From Cryptomeria japonica (Eukaryota > Streptophyta > Pinopsida > Cupressales > Cupressaceae), in assembly GCF_030272615.1 (NCBI RefSeq), contig NC_081415.1, positions 267,021,425 to 267,085,424 of the forward strand: 64,000 nucleotides of DNA, given 5' to 3'. Of this stretch, positions 23,344-35,370 are shown piece after piece. Below the pieces are notes generated by a model that was given only the letters and a program-made list of their open reading frames with translations, made no database searches and had not been told where the DNA came from. Each line of letters begins with the position of its first letter. Position 1 is the first letter of the stretch. The position numbers and the translations under genes were made by a program.

Positions 23344-24152
23344 TGTTAGGATTCCCACAAATACTAAGAGGGGGGGTGAATCAGTATCTAACCGATTTAT
23401 AGAATTTCTTATCTTAAAACATGTAGAATATATTGTAACAGTGTACCAGTATGCAAGAAATAATGCAATAAACAGAATTAAAAACATCCACATGAAAAGC
23501 ACACCATGACACAAGGATTTAATGAGGAAACCTGGTGTGGGAAAAACCTCGGTGGGATTTGTGACCCACAATATCCACTTACTGGCCAATAAGAGAATAT
23601 TACTTACAATAGGGGCCTGCACATGCAGGAAGGCCAACTGCCTAGAGCTCACTGCTCAAATGGGAAGTCTCACTGACTTAAAATGTGGATTATACAAATC
23701 CAGTATCTTGTACTGCTTTACAATAGCATCTATTATGCCTGATTCAGTACCGGTTGCTGCTCTGCTTCTTACATAAAACCCTTTACCCTATATTTCGCAT
23801 AATAGGTCTTCCTTAATATTTTGCATATATTACTTACATAACCTTATTCATTTCTTCCTTACAAAATGTCTACAATGATCTCTTTTATATATGAGTCATT
23901 TTACAACATGCCAAGTCAGCTTACAAAGTATTTATAATAATAAACAAAATATAATATAACAAAATCTTGTCGGCCTCTTTGCTGGTATACTTCCTTTCTC
24001 TGTGCCTGTATCGGTGTCCTGAGTGCCGGTGTAGAGTCTAATCATTGATGCCGATGTAATGCCTTGTCGATGCCATAGGATTGTAAGGTTGCCATCAATG
24101 ACAAAACCTTCAATCACATACAATGTCTCATTGGAGTGTGCATATGCCAACA
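23344..24152 (-). repeat. 5' LTR of the Sirevirus-like element
   Basis: Partner of 1626-2443, followed on the plus strand by the target duplication TATTA. The minus-strand start is TGTTGGCATATG. A TATA-like TATATAAAAG run on the minus strand sits near 23885. Confidence 0.9.
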
Positions 24153-26190
24153 TATTATCCCAATATGAAGACAGGTTTTTTTTGTTGGGAGGAGGTGTTG
24201 GATGGAACAATCAGAAGCAACGAGACTTTAGTGATTTAATAATTTCTAATAACTTATTCGATATTCCCTTCAAAAGTGGGGACTTCACTTGGACCAACAG
24301 ACGGACTGGCTTCTCCTACATAGCTGAGAAGCTAGATAGATTTCTGTTGGGAGGAAATTGGATCACTAATCAATGGATAGTGCAAGCTAAAATCCTTTTG
24401 ATTACAGGTTCATAGTACTCCAAACAGGTGTGCCTTCAAATTTGAAAAGATGTGGCTAAGGGATGAAGGGCTCATGGATATTGTGATGGATTGGTGGAAG
24501 GAGGCTCCTCATAAAAATGGCAATAAAGCTTTTATTTTTTTCAAGAAGCTGCAATTTATCAAAGAAACGATTAAACAATGGAACATGCTAGTTTTTAAAA
24601 ACATTTTCGCATAAAAGGTAAGGTTGGAAATGAATTGGAGATCCTCCACAAAAAAGTAATAGAGGATGGTATGAGCTCGTTAGAATTTCAATAGGAGAAA
24701 GCTCTTAACAAGGAGTATCTGGAGATTTTATCTCGTGAAGAGATTTTTTGGAGACAGAACTCAAGAGAAACGTGGTTAAGAGAAGGGGATAGAAATACAA
24801 AGTTTTTCACAACTCTATCAAAGTGAGAAGAGTGAGCAAAAAAAATTTCTCAATTCCGAAGGAGAATGGGGAAGAAATTATGGATAAACAGGAAATTTGT
24901 AATGAAGCAGTAAGATTCTTCTCGAGTATAGGGAATAATTCTCTAGTGGATGCCCAAAGGGAGGAACTCTTAAATGTTATTCCTGAAGAGGTTACAAGGG
25001 ATCAAAATGAGCAACTGACAACCAAGGTTTCTATGGAGGAAGTTAGACTCACTCTTTTTGACTTGGGAGAAGATAAATCTCTCGGCCCTGATGGGTTTCC
25101 ATCTTTTTTCTTTTAGCGTATGTGGCATTTGGTGGTTGAGGAGTTGTTGGAGGTAGTGGAGGAATCTAGAGCTGGTGGCTTTGTTTTAAAAGATTTTAAT
25201 AATACATTTATTGCCCCGATTCCTAAAACAAACAAGATTAAATCTTTAAGAGACTTTAGATCGATATCCTTGTGCAAAACAATTTATTGTATTAAATCTA
25301 AGGTTATGGCGAATAGGCTTAAGAAGTTATTGGACACTATCATTTCAAGGGAGCAGGGTGGGTTTCCTCCAAACGGGTCCATTTATGAAGGGGTTATTGT
25401 GGCACATGAGGTAATACACACTATCCGGGTTTCTAAGGCTAATAGGATGCTAATTAAATTGTATATTAGGAAAGCGTATGATGAAGTTAATAGAGATTTT
25501 TTGTTAGACGTTTTAAGAAGATTTGGTTTCTGTGCCGAATGGATAAATTGGGTTGCAAGCTGTATTAAATCTCCGCATTTATTTGTTCTTGTCAATGGTA
25601 GCCAACAAGGTTTCTTTGAGACTAAGAAAGGTTTAAGACAGGGGGATCCTATTTTGCCTTTTCTCTTCATCACCATGGATGAAGCTTTTGGAAGGTTGAT
25701 TTCAAAGAGAAAACTTGATGGTCTTTGGAAGGGGGTAAAGGTGGTTGATGGTGTGGAGAATATCTCTCATTTACAATTTGTAGACGATACTCTTTTACTC
25801 GGAAAGGCCTCATTCAGGGAAGTTAGGGTTATGAAAGAAGTGTTTGATAAGTATAGCCGGGTATCAGGGCAGTGCATCAATCAGAGGAAATCAGAGGTTT
25901 TCTTCTTTAATACAAGTCTGCAAAATCAAAAGGAAAATTGTGGTATTTTAGACATGAAACTGGGTACTCTTCAAGGGAAGTATTTGGGAATTCCACCTTT
26001 TGGAGGAGCAAGTAGGAGTGGGGTGTGGAAGGGTTTAGTGGAGAGTTGTTTTAAAAGAATGGAAGGATGGAAAAGCATATGGTTATCTTCCACAGGTAGG
26101 ATTCTTATGTTAAAATTTGTTGTATCTGCTATTCCTATTTATTCTATGATGTCTTTGAAGATTCCTAAGAAAATAATCAAATTAATTTAG
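24153..26190 (+). pseudogene. LINE ORF2, endonuclease C-terminus and reverse transcriptase
   Basis: Continues the frame broken at 1625. The endonuclease end is seen as FFLLGG, then SGDFTWTN and AEKLDRFLL (about 24175-24350). After several frame changes the RT fills 24823-26190, with LGPDGFPSFFF, the FRSISLCKTIYCI entry, KGLRQGDPILPFLF and the catalytic FVDD (about 25778; the usual form is FADD or YADD). A TAG at 25117 and other stops interrupt it. The enzyme would copy LINE RNA at the nicked target. This is a plant L1-clade LINE. Confidence 0.85.
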
Positions 26191-27948
26191 CAAAGAATGA
26201 GGAAGTTCTTCTAGAATGGGGCTAGAGATCAAGATAAGATTCCTTTACTATCCTGGAACAAAATATGTATTATTCAAAGGACAAAGGGGGAGTTGGTTTG
26301 AGAGATTAGAATCTTATGAATGAGGCTTTATGTGCTAAACTAGTTTGGAACATATATGCTCAACCCTCTATGCTATGGGTGATAATTCTTAAAGCCAAGT
26401 ATCTGGATTCCATGGAGGATAGTAGAATCTTTACTATTAAAACCCCCGCATCCCCCACCCGTGGCTTTGCGATATGGAACTTCATAATTTCATGTTGTAA
26501 AGTTATTGTGGAACATATCACTTGGTAGGTAGGTAATGGGCAAAATGCCAAATTTTGGGATGATTCTTAGAATGGTTATCCAACACTTAAGGAAATTGCA
26601 TATTTTCAGGATTTGAGGTTGTGGTTTAATCAACATTGGGGGGAAAGAGTGTGTGATTACCTTCATTTTCAACAAGAAAATTTTGGTATTTATTGGTCCT
26701 GGAAACTAGTTGATGATGCTAACTTATCATATCAACAAAAATTTTAGATGTAGAGCATTCTAAGAGAAAGACAGTGTTAGTTTGCAAATCAAGAGGATAG
26801 AGTGGTGTGGTGTGGGGCAGTAGATGGAAAGTATTCGGTGAAATTAGGTTATTAATTTTTGGAGATGGAGGAAAGGGCAAAAAGTTGGCCAGTGGATTTG
26901 TTTTGGAGTAAAGAGGTGTTACCAAAAGCATGCACCTTTGTGTGATTGGCATATAGATACATAACCCTTATAGGTGAATGTCGAAAGAGGCTCGGGTTTT
27001 GTGAGCCATCCAAATGTGTTATGTGTGGAGAGGAGGGAGAAACTACAAATCATTTTCTTTTGAACTGTAAAGTGGCTCAAGAATGTTGGGAGATGGTAAG
27101 GAAGGGTTTAGATTGGCAGGCTCTGAGACAACCAACTCTGAAGCAGGAATTGATAAGTTGGCCAACGAGATTAAAAAAGTCTACCTTTTCTTATATTTGG
27201 AAAGTATGCCCTTCAATTGTTATGTGGGAGTTATGGAAGGAAATAAATAGGCGTATTTTTATGGACAAGAGGGATTCTCTAGAGAGATTAAAAACCAGAA
27301 TAAGTCTTTCTCTAGAGGAGATGGTGGGAGCTGCAGCTTCACAATTTTTTAACCCGAAGGTGCCTTTTACATTGGATGATAGATTAATTCAAGCTCGATG
27401 GTTGGGCATTAAGTTGAGGCTCGTTAATGGGCTTGGCTGGGTTCAATCCAGTTCCTCTTTGCAGCATGAGGTGATTTGGGAAAAGCCTTCAAAGGGTTGG
27501 GTGAAAGCAAATTTTGATGGGGCTTCAAAGGGTAATCCGGAACTGTCAAGTGCAGGATTTATTGTTAGGGATTGGAATGGGGAGGCAATGTTTATGGGGG
27601 CAAAGAAACTTGATTCAGGGACTAATAATGTAGCGGAAGTATCTGTGACTTTGATGGTAGTTAGATTTTGTAGGAAAGCGGGGGTGAGTAAGCTTCACCT
27701 GGAAGGGGATTCGTTGGTGATCGTGCAGGCAATCATGAAAGGGTCAATTGATGCATGGCACTTGCAAAATGCAAAATGCAATACTCAATATTGTAGAAGA
27801 GTTGAATAAGTTTGAAGAATTTAAAGTTAGCCATGTTAAGTGGATGGGCAACAAGGAAGCTGATGTTTTATCAAAGTGGGCTTTAAATTTCAATGAAATT
27901 GAAGAAATAAAATTTGAAGACATGCGACATTTAATTCTTGATGAATAA
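26191..27948 (+). pseudogene. LINE ORF2, zinc-binding region and C-terminal RNase H
   Basis: Downstream of RT, the zinc-binding reverse-transcriptase region shows CVMCGEEGETTNHFLLNC (about 27016-27070). A plant-type RNase H follows with KANFDGASKGNP (about 27507), TNNVAEVSV (the glutamate) and LEGDSLVIVQ (about 27702), giving Asp-Glu-Asp. The fourth conserved region, VKWMGNKEADVLSKW, lies in another frame near 27835, so a one-base indel separates them near 27775, where AATGCAAAATGCAA is locally repeated. Ends with TAA at 27946-27948. Confidence 0.82.
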
Positions 27949-29151
27949 TTACTTGTTAAGGGGGTGATGTCATCTGATTATGGCTTGGGTATCCCGAGTA
28001 GTTGACAAGTACTAAAGAGTTTGATGGGTGGTAAGGTTGGCAATGTTGCATTAATGAAGTTCAGATTCATTATGAGGGAGTGAGAATTTTTGTTAGTGAG
28101 ATTTATTCTCATTCTCTGCATTTTTAATTAATGTAAAAATAGAGCATACTTTGGCTATGGAGGGTTTCATCATGTTTTTTAAGCGATGAGGTGAAGTTGC
28201 AGAGCTATGGTGGTGGCATTTTTTGTGCAGGGGCAGAGATGGAAGCAAATTTTACTCTCAAGACACAGAAACAATTGTGTCCATTTCACGGGGAGTTAAA
28301 TACTCGAAGGGTGAAGAGTTTCTTTAGGTTCTAGGATGAGTATTTAGTACCCTATATCTTCTTGATTGTTGGTAGTGCTTTCAAAGGAATTAAACACCAC
28401 TATAAGACCAGAATGGATGCATACTCTCTTGTGATGGCTTGGGGTCTGGAGAGCAGCGATGACACATAAATGGTGAGAAGTGTGATGGAGGCTCTGGTTC
28501 CTATCGACTACCTGGGGGAATTGGATTCATTGCTCGAATGGGTAATCCCAAGTGTGGGCTTTGATATTGGCGAAGGTGTTAATCATGATGATGAAGGGAT
28601 AAAGAAGGTTATTATATTGTTTCTAAGATGGGCGCTAGGACAATGCAAGTATCATCACAAGTTGGAGGCTCGACGGGGGTGGGAGGCTTTGAAGCTTCTT
28701 ATTCAGATTAAGGAGTTGGAGGTGATTATCGAGAAAGTGAAGGAAGAGGAGGTGGAAGCAAGAAGGCATGCACTTCATCCACGAAGGGAAAAGATTGGAT
28801 CCGACCCAGATGGCAAGCTGAGATCTTCTCGCAGAGGTTGAAACTGTAGGCAACTTCCTTTAGTATTCCCATTTTTCAAGATTTTACATGTGTATTTTGA
28901 TGTTGGACTATGTTATTATTGATTACTGCGGTTAAATCTGCGTAATTTTGATGTCGATGTATATGGTTTGTGTTAGGTTTTTGGTTGAAAAATTATATCT
29001 GTAGATGAACTTTTTTGGAGGATAGGTTGGATGGGTAATTTGTCTTGTAGGCAATTTTGATGAGATGGGTGGAGGTTTTTTGAGTTTATGACTACTATAC
29101 CACTTTTCCTCATAGCAATAAAATCATGATTATTACCGAGCAAAAAAAAAA
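27949..29151 (+). other. LINE 3' region and poly(A) tail
   Basis: Follows ORF2 and ends in a run of A at 29142-29151 after AATAAAATCATG, typical of LINE 3' ends. Within it 28470-28841 is open for 123 codons (a charged, helix-like product with KELEVIIEKVKEEEVEARR). It may be remnant coding or chance. The matching 5' target duplication is outside the window. Confidence 0.6.
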
Positions 29152-29393
29152 ATCAACATAGCAAGGGTGCTATCCCTATAACATCCACAACCCAAAGGCA
29201 TCCAAAAATAATAATAAAATTACAACAACCAACTAGTAATGGCTAAAGTAGGAGCAGTAAACATAACCAACCAAAGAATAGCTAGACTCTAGAACATCAA
29301 CTAACATAAAACATATTTTAATAACCTAATAAGTTTATCAGAGGAGGCAAGCTCCAATAAACATAAACAACAAAAAAGAAGGCCCCTATGACA

Positions 29394-30960
29394 CTAAGAA
29401 TTACTAGACTTTTGGATACCCTGGATCACTTGTAGCAAGGCATTGTTCCAATCCTCGGTTAGGAACTTAAAAAAATCCTTGTGAATGCCATCCTCACGTG
29501 TAGCATCACCAAGCACCTTGTCTTGCATTAAGAAAAGTGAAGTCGTCGAACTGTGCATAACCCAAACGCTAAATTTGCATATGCTGCCCATATTTGTTTT
29601 CAACTTGAGGATTTTGTCCTTCAACCTACGCAGTTCCTCCCCCATTTCCTTCAGCTCTTTGTCAACCCTCTGACATCTTGTGCAACTCTCACCTGCAATA
29701 TTTATCTCCACATCCTCCTCCATGACAACCTCTTTCAATCTCTCATCCCCAATTGTGTTCCCCTATTCAACCCAACTGTTATTAACTGACTTCTCTGGGT
29801 TCTCATCCAAATTCTCCTCACCACCATCAACATTCCCCTCACCCTCTTTTTTTCATACTCCTTCTCTTTTTCCCCTTCCTCTTCTTTCGAGCCACAATCA
29901 ACAAGCTTTAATCTTTTACCCTTCCCAAAATCACAAGAGGCTAGTCTATTTGACCTCTTCTACCTTCATTTCTTTTGCTCTCCCTTTCATCCTCTTCCTC
30001 CTTACTTGTCTCTTCTAAAATAGTAATCTTCTTACAACTCATGTTATTTCCCTTCTTCTTGCTTGTCGAGGGCTTTTTGGCTTTGGGTACATCAATTTCT
30101 ATAATTATCACTGAGGTGGAGGGAGTTATAGGGGAAGCAATGAAAGCAACCTTAGGTTATTGAAAGTAGTGTTTGGTCCAAGTACTAGGTGCACCAATTA
30201 ACAAGGGGGAAGCACTTGAGGCAAGGGCTTCCATAATCACGATATTTCTAGGTAGGCACATGGTCAGATTGAATGAATATAGTCTATAAATCAATCCCTG
30301 GTGCAAAGGCATAGGCATTTTGTCTCAGTTTTTAGGGTCTAGGGCTTCTTTGATAAATTGTTCCAAGGAGTGAAATAGATAGAAGGGGAAAGATACGGTG
30401 TCATGGTTCCTAAAATGATTTAGAAGAAACATATGGTAAAAGTATTAAACTTTATGACGACCTTCTAGAGTAAAATATTTAATAATCATCACGCATACTA
30501 TTTTCCAGTGGTTGGGCAACTCCTCTCTTGCATATCCACCTTGCAGCTTCACAAGGGCTTCATTCCCATGAAAGAACGAATTAAGACTTTCACTCTTTGC
30601 CACATGACTAGTTCTCTTCCACTTCCTTCCTTCCATGGAGATGTCAGTCGCTTGCGCAATCGCTTCCTCACTGACTTCAAATGAAATTCCTCCAACAGTG
30701 ACTCTCCTATTAACCCAAGAGATAGAAAATTGCATCAACAATTCTTCATCAAACCCTTGCATCAATTCAAGGTATCCATCAACCCTTCCTTCCCTACAAA
30801 TGTTCCATACAATCTTTATATTCTTGAACTCATCCAACTTATCGGGCTTAGTACACACATGGTCTTCTCCCATTCTATGATTAGTATGAAATTTTCGTAG
30901 AAAAACCATAGACACACTAGAGAAACTTGTGAACGTCTTTCCATAAATGTCACAGTAAAT
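29394..30960 (-). pseudogene. Decayed accessory frame with globular N-terminus and coiled-coil C-terminus
   Basis: On the minus strand 30915-30445 is open for 156 codons and contains FEVSEEAIAQATDI followed by SMEGRKW and ELPNHWKIVCVMIIKYF. With stops the frame continues through a Lys/Glu-rich segment (about 30080-29780) into 29738-29394, where CTRCQRVDKELKEMGEELRR begins a coiled coil. The host element is not certain. It lies downstream of a minus-strand LINE RNase H fragment (31742-31385) and could be part of that LINE or an independent element. I do not recognise a named family. The general plan resembles the accessory frame of the Sirevirus-like element. Confidence 0.45.
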
Positions 30961-31384
30961 ATGGAGTCAAGTCTTGTGTGGTCGTTAGAATCATAAATGC
31001 GTCTACATCTTCCCGAAATCCATTGTGCGTGCCAATAGGACAACATGCAACAAGAAGTGATAATGTGATTGAAGTTTATAGGCTTTCTTTCCCTAGTGAT
31101 TATCTTGTCATCATTACTCCAAATCCCACATGACTTACTACAATGGTGCCAGAACATCTTATCGTAGCAAAATAAAAGACACACAAGACACAAAAGGTGG
31201 GCCCCACTTCATGCCAATTCCAACATGAATGTACCACCTCTTCCTAGAAGTCCACCTTAGCTGATTCCACATCATCCAAAGCCTTATCCTCTTCATATTC
31301 AATTTTTCCTATCATCTATATGCAAACTTGCAACCGCCATCCCACATTGATAGGTGCTGCAAAGGCCGATTCCCCAAGATATGG

Positions 31385-31742
31385 AAGTTATTCATTAGAC
31401 TCTGTTGCCAAGGACTCTCCATGCAGGAGTATTTGAACTTTATAGAGGAGGGCATCCTTCCTCCTCCAACATCTCCATCCTTCAGTTTGGAAGCCTAGCG
31501 CCGCCAAGGCATCCACAACCATATTGCCCTTCCTATAGACATGACCAATTTCAAACTGCTTTAACCCCACCAAAAACTTGTGGATGCCTTTGATTATCCC
31601 TTCAATGGACTATTTGGTCTTACTTAATCCCTTAACCGCATCAATTATGAGTTTGGAATCACCTTCGATGACTAAGATCTTCAATCCAATTGAGAAAGCA
31701 ACTTTGAGTCCCCAAAGTAAGGCCTTCAAATATACATTAGTT
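31385..31742 (-). pseudogene. LINE RNase H C-terminal fragment
   Basis: The minus strand encodes ALLWGLKVAFSIGLKILVIE then GDSKLIIDAVKG, and later IGHVYRKGNMVVDALAALG, the third and fourth conserved regions of the plant LINE RNase H. One stop (near 31608) separates them. Homologous to 27650-27900 in the plus-strand LINE but clearly diverged. Confidence 0.7.
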
Positions 31743-32186
31743 ATTTAAAAGACATAATAAAATATTGACTTGACAATAGGATAAACCATCAAACTTAAGC
31801 TACGAGAAAATATCATTTACCTAAGAAAAGTAAATACCTCATAATCAATAGGGAGACAAGTAAATAAATTTTTAAAAAATGTTTTAATATAATGGTTATG
31901 TAAAGTGCATTTATTATTTATATATAGTCAAAATTTTAAGAAGACTAATATAAATTATAAAGATAATTTTTTTTATGGACTGTCATAAATTAAATAAGGT
32001 CATACTAAAATGTAGATTTTTATATTTAAAAGACAATAAAATATTGACTTACAATATGATCAATTACCAAATTTAAGTCAAGAGGAAATATGAAACTTAA
32101 GCAAAACAAATATTGCATTGATCAATAGGGAGACAAGTAAATATAAAAAACTTGTGCTTAGATTCATTATAATGATTAATCAACAT
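31743..32186 (-). repeat. AT-rich repeat, two adjacent copies
   Basis: Two imperfect copies (about 31743-31985 and 31986-32186) share AAAAGACA-TAAAATATTGACTT, GAGGAAATATGAAACTTAAGC-like and CAATAGGGAGACAAGTAAAT blocks. Related copies occur at 53885-54200 and 55010-55180. Non-coding family of unknown type; strand arbitrary. Confidence 0.5.
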
Positions 32187-33420
32187 TTTTTTTTTTGATA
32201 GGTAATAGGTTGTAGCTGCAATATTTTTATTAAATTTTAAGAGTTACACCTCGGTTCAGTGTGGGCACTAGTAGGAAAGAATCGAGGCAAGAAAACCTCC
32301 AATCTCGCCCAAGGAATTTCTTCCTAGCATATAAGTTTATATTATTTGCCATTTTTGTTATTTTATAGTAAGGCTTGGCCAGCCGATTGCTAAATAAACA
32401 ATAATATTGTGTTAAATATTCCATCATTGTTGTTGTTGTGTTATTATTTATATGTCCTCAGGGTGGTGCCATGGTGCTTTGCTTTTTTCATCCTTCCAAG
32501 AGCGCTTAGATCCTTCTATATTTCCTCATTTTCCTGATTCCTCCTGTACATAGAAAAAACCAGAACAAAAACACATATCCTTCTATCAAATGCATTTGTT
32601 AGAGCCATATCCCCCTTGATACCCTGGGAATATGCAATTATATTATCAATGTGAAAGGAACAAACACCCCTGATCTCACAAATAATACCAGTGAAACCTG
32701 TTCAAATGTTGCAGAGAAATGCAATACTAATCATAAATAGGCCAGTCATTAATATGTCTCCTTCCTTCCTAGCCAACAACACAAAATCGCTATTAATAAC
32801 AGAGGGGAGGGTACAAAGTCTCATATCCTAAAATCAACCCAGCAGGATGTTTCCGGTTTGCGTTGACTTCAGGATAAAAGGACCTCATATCTTCCCTTTA
32901 ACACAAAATTTAGCTAACCTATTACTTACAGGTAGTGTTTTATAGGTGAAGGAACATAGAGCCTTCAGAACTCGATTGCCTTAATAACAACAAGCAACAT
33001 TCACATGCTCTATTAAGAGTTAATATAGTAGCCACCCCAAGCCCTCCAACATGCCCTATCCTGCATGGAGTATACTTGTCTTATTTCACAGTTTCTAAAT
33101 GACCCATCCCTGTTTTTGATAGGGAGCCCTAATTAGGTAGCAGAAAATAGGGTCCTGGCTTGCCCTGTTTTGGCAGTTTTTTGACAAGTTTGCATATCTT
33201 TGAATGATGAATATTTCAAGCCTAGATTTAGTCTTGTCTTATAATCTCTAGTGATTTCCTCCTTAACAATGCACTACCAATATTGTTAATAACCATGAGG
33301 GGAGCATTCAGCCATGATAGGCTACCACTGGATCAAATTAGACAATAAGACCTTGAATAGCCTATAGCTTGGCACGAAAGGACAACAGATTGATAATGAC
33401 CTCATATTAGGTTATGAATA
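32187..33420 (-). mobile_element. Probable 5'-truncated LINE 3' tail on the minus strand
   Basis: A T-run at 32187-32198 reads as poly(A) on the minus strand, preceded there by ATAAAAATATTGCAGC...CTATTACCTATC, a typical plant LINE ending. The DNA to its right (to about 33420) has no convincing frame. Its 5' edge cannot be fixed and may lie near the microsatellite. Confidence 0.4.
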
Positions 33421-33585
33421 TATATAATTATATAAAATACACTTTTGTGTGTGTATATATCTCTCTCTATATAAGTATTTTTATATTTATATGTCTATAT
33501 ATATATATATATAGATGTACATATATTTTTATATATATAAAGATATATAGATGTACATATATATATAGATATATATAAATATATG

Positions 33586-33618
<33 letters not shown>

Positions 33619-33800
33619 ATATATATATAGATATATATATATCTTTATATATATGTATATATATACATATATATATACATACATATATATATATATATAC
33701 ATACATATATATATATACATATATACATATATATATACATACATATATATATATATACATACATATATATATATATACATACATATATATATATATATAC

Positions 33801-33842
<42 letters not shown>

Positions 33843-33860
33843 ACACACACATATTATAAG
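33421..33860. repeat. Compound (TA)/(CATA)/(GT) microsatellite
   Basis: About 440 bases of TATATA, CATA and GTGTGT runs. Long open frames here encode only Ile-Tyr and Thr-His strings and are not genes. A pure GT run lies at 33812-33841 and changes to CACACA at 33842-33850. Confidence 0.95.
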
Positions 33861-34344
33861 TGAGCTAGGGTAAATGTTACCCGCAGGTCAATGTTACTCA
33901 ATAGCTTGTTTGTTATGGTTGCCCCACATTACCTGTTGAATCCCATGGAGATAATTATCAGGAACCAATCTTGATTTTTAAGTACTATACAATTAAGCAT
34001 TGAATTGTTTTAATGCAAGAAATTATTTCCATAGAGAGGGTTAGCCAAATTTAAGCATAAACCAGTTATCAAAAAATTAGGGTTGTGCTTTGCCAAATGC
34101 GTCATTCCCGCCTATTTCAGGGCACAATATAAAACTACAGTAACACTATATAACCTTATATTTAAGCATACTTTAAATTCAGAGTTTTCCAGACCTTGTT
34201 CTTACTTCATTGGATTACATATGTATCTTATATATAACAGTCTATTGGGAGGATCTTCTTCTAGCCATAATATGCCTCTATTTTAGTGTAAAGAGAGTAT
34301 ATAACCAAAGAAAGAGGGTATGCAGCATTAACCATAAGCCCTAG
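33861..34344. other. Intergenic, nothing recognised
   Basis: AT-rich single-copy-looking DNA between the microsatellite and the minus-strand ORF. No motif, terminal repeat or coding signal could be supported. Confidence 0.5.
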
Positions 34345-34975
34345 CTATACTATATATAACCAAAAAACCGTGAAAGATAGAGGGCTCACCTCAGGTATTT
34401 CATCTTTCTTCTGAAGATTCCGAGGAGTCAGATTCCCCTTCAAGCTTAATGCCCTGTATCTTGAGTTAGTCTTCAAACCACGATGCCTTCCTAGGCATTC
34501 AGAGGTGGAACAGATTAAGGAGAAATTCAGTGCTTCTTTGTATCTCTTCCACCCTTGCATTGAAGGCCTCATGGTCCTCAATAACCAATATTGGATTTCT
34601 AGGAACCAGATTGTTGTTTAAAATCAGAATGTCATAGTGTGAGGGCCTGGGAATGGTCATCTCATCGTTGATATTGACCATAACCCTGTCTAATTCAACC
34701 ATAATTGAAGCCTTGAAGATTGCCCTGCATAGGCCCACTGTAATGTCTCTATCCTTTTCAATAAACATCATGACCACGAAGAACATGGCCGCAATGTCAT
34801 TGTTGGCTCTGGTTCGGTCTTTATTAGTTAAGAATTCCTCACCAAGGATGCGCTCCACCGCATCCATCACCAGCTCATGAGGGAATTTGATGATCCTTTT
34901 CAACCTATCCCTTGAAATCTCCCCAACGAAGGCCATTTGTCTTTTCAGGCTTTTCAGGCTTACCGGGGTGTCCAT
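34345..34975 (-). CDS. Hypothetical protein, unrecognised
   Basis: The minus-strand ATG at 34975 sits in a good plant start context (AACCATGGAC) and opens 158 codons to a stop at 34499. A second frame (34581-34345) overlaps its end and would extend the product after a one-base shift. The protein is helical-looking and mixed in charge, with KRIIKFPHELVMDAVERILG, a hydrophobic stretch AAMFFVVMMF and ILVIEDHEAFNARVEEIQ. I recognise no family. The Tat2 5' LTR starts 396 bp upstream of its start and may have separated it from its promoter. It could be a real small gene or the remains of an element's accessory frame. Confidence 0.35.
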
Positions 34976-35370
34976 GGTTTCTGTCTAAGAAGCTGATAAC
35001 AGAGGGAATTAGATAGTTTTAGTGAGAGTCTATCGTAAGTGAAAACGGCTATGTTTTAGCTCTACTAAGATTAGAGGTGAACTTTCTAGATATTGTCATA
35101 ATTAATGGGAACGCCTTTGATGTCACATCATAATTATGATTTAGACAGATCTTTCCCGTTAGCCAAAAAAGTTATCATATAAGTACATCTTCCCATATCT
35201 TGGTAAAGTGTTAAATATTATCCATTTAATGAGTATCAATCATATGTTGAGTTTAGATTCTATCTTGGTGTTATGTATAGAGGGGTTCTCGTAGTTGCTT
35301 AACTACGAAGTTTTTCTTTTGGTTAAGAATTATGATTTTATTTAAATTAAAGGGATTACTTAGTAGTTTC

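Larger units (their letters stand above)
1626..24152 (-). mobile_element. Sirevirus-like non-autonomous Ty1/copia-type LTR retrotransposon (split by Tat1)
   Basis: On the minus strand the order is 5' LTR (24152-23344), primer-binding site, Gag-like frame with CCHC knuckles, an internal TATA-like site, a long accessory frame, repeated polypurine tracts, and 3' LTR (2443-1626). Both flanks carry TATTA (1621-1625 and 24153-24157), a perfect 5-bp target duplication. Removing the Tat1 insertion leaves about 6.6 kb. No protease, integrase or reverse transcriptase motif is visible, so it would depend on enzymes supplied in trans. The primer-binding site and the multiple AAAGGGGGAG tracts are Sirevirus hallmarks. 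By eye the LTRs differ at roughly 5% of sites plus several indels, making it the oldest LTR element here. Confidence 0.85.

Noticed and set aside
28470-28841. A separate host gene downstream of the LINE
   Set aside because: It lies between ORF2 and the poly(A) of the LINE and shows no domain; better treated as part of the LINE 3' region.
33467-33863. Several overlapping open frames of 67-127 codons in both strands
   Set aside because: They translate only TA/CA/GT microsatellite into Ile-Tyr and Thr-His strings.
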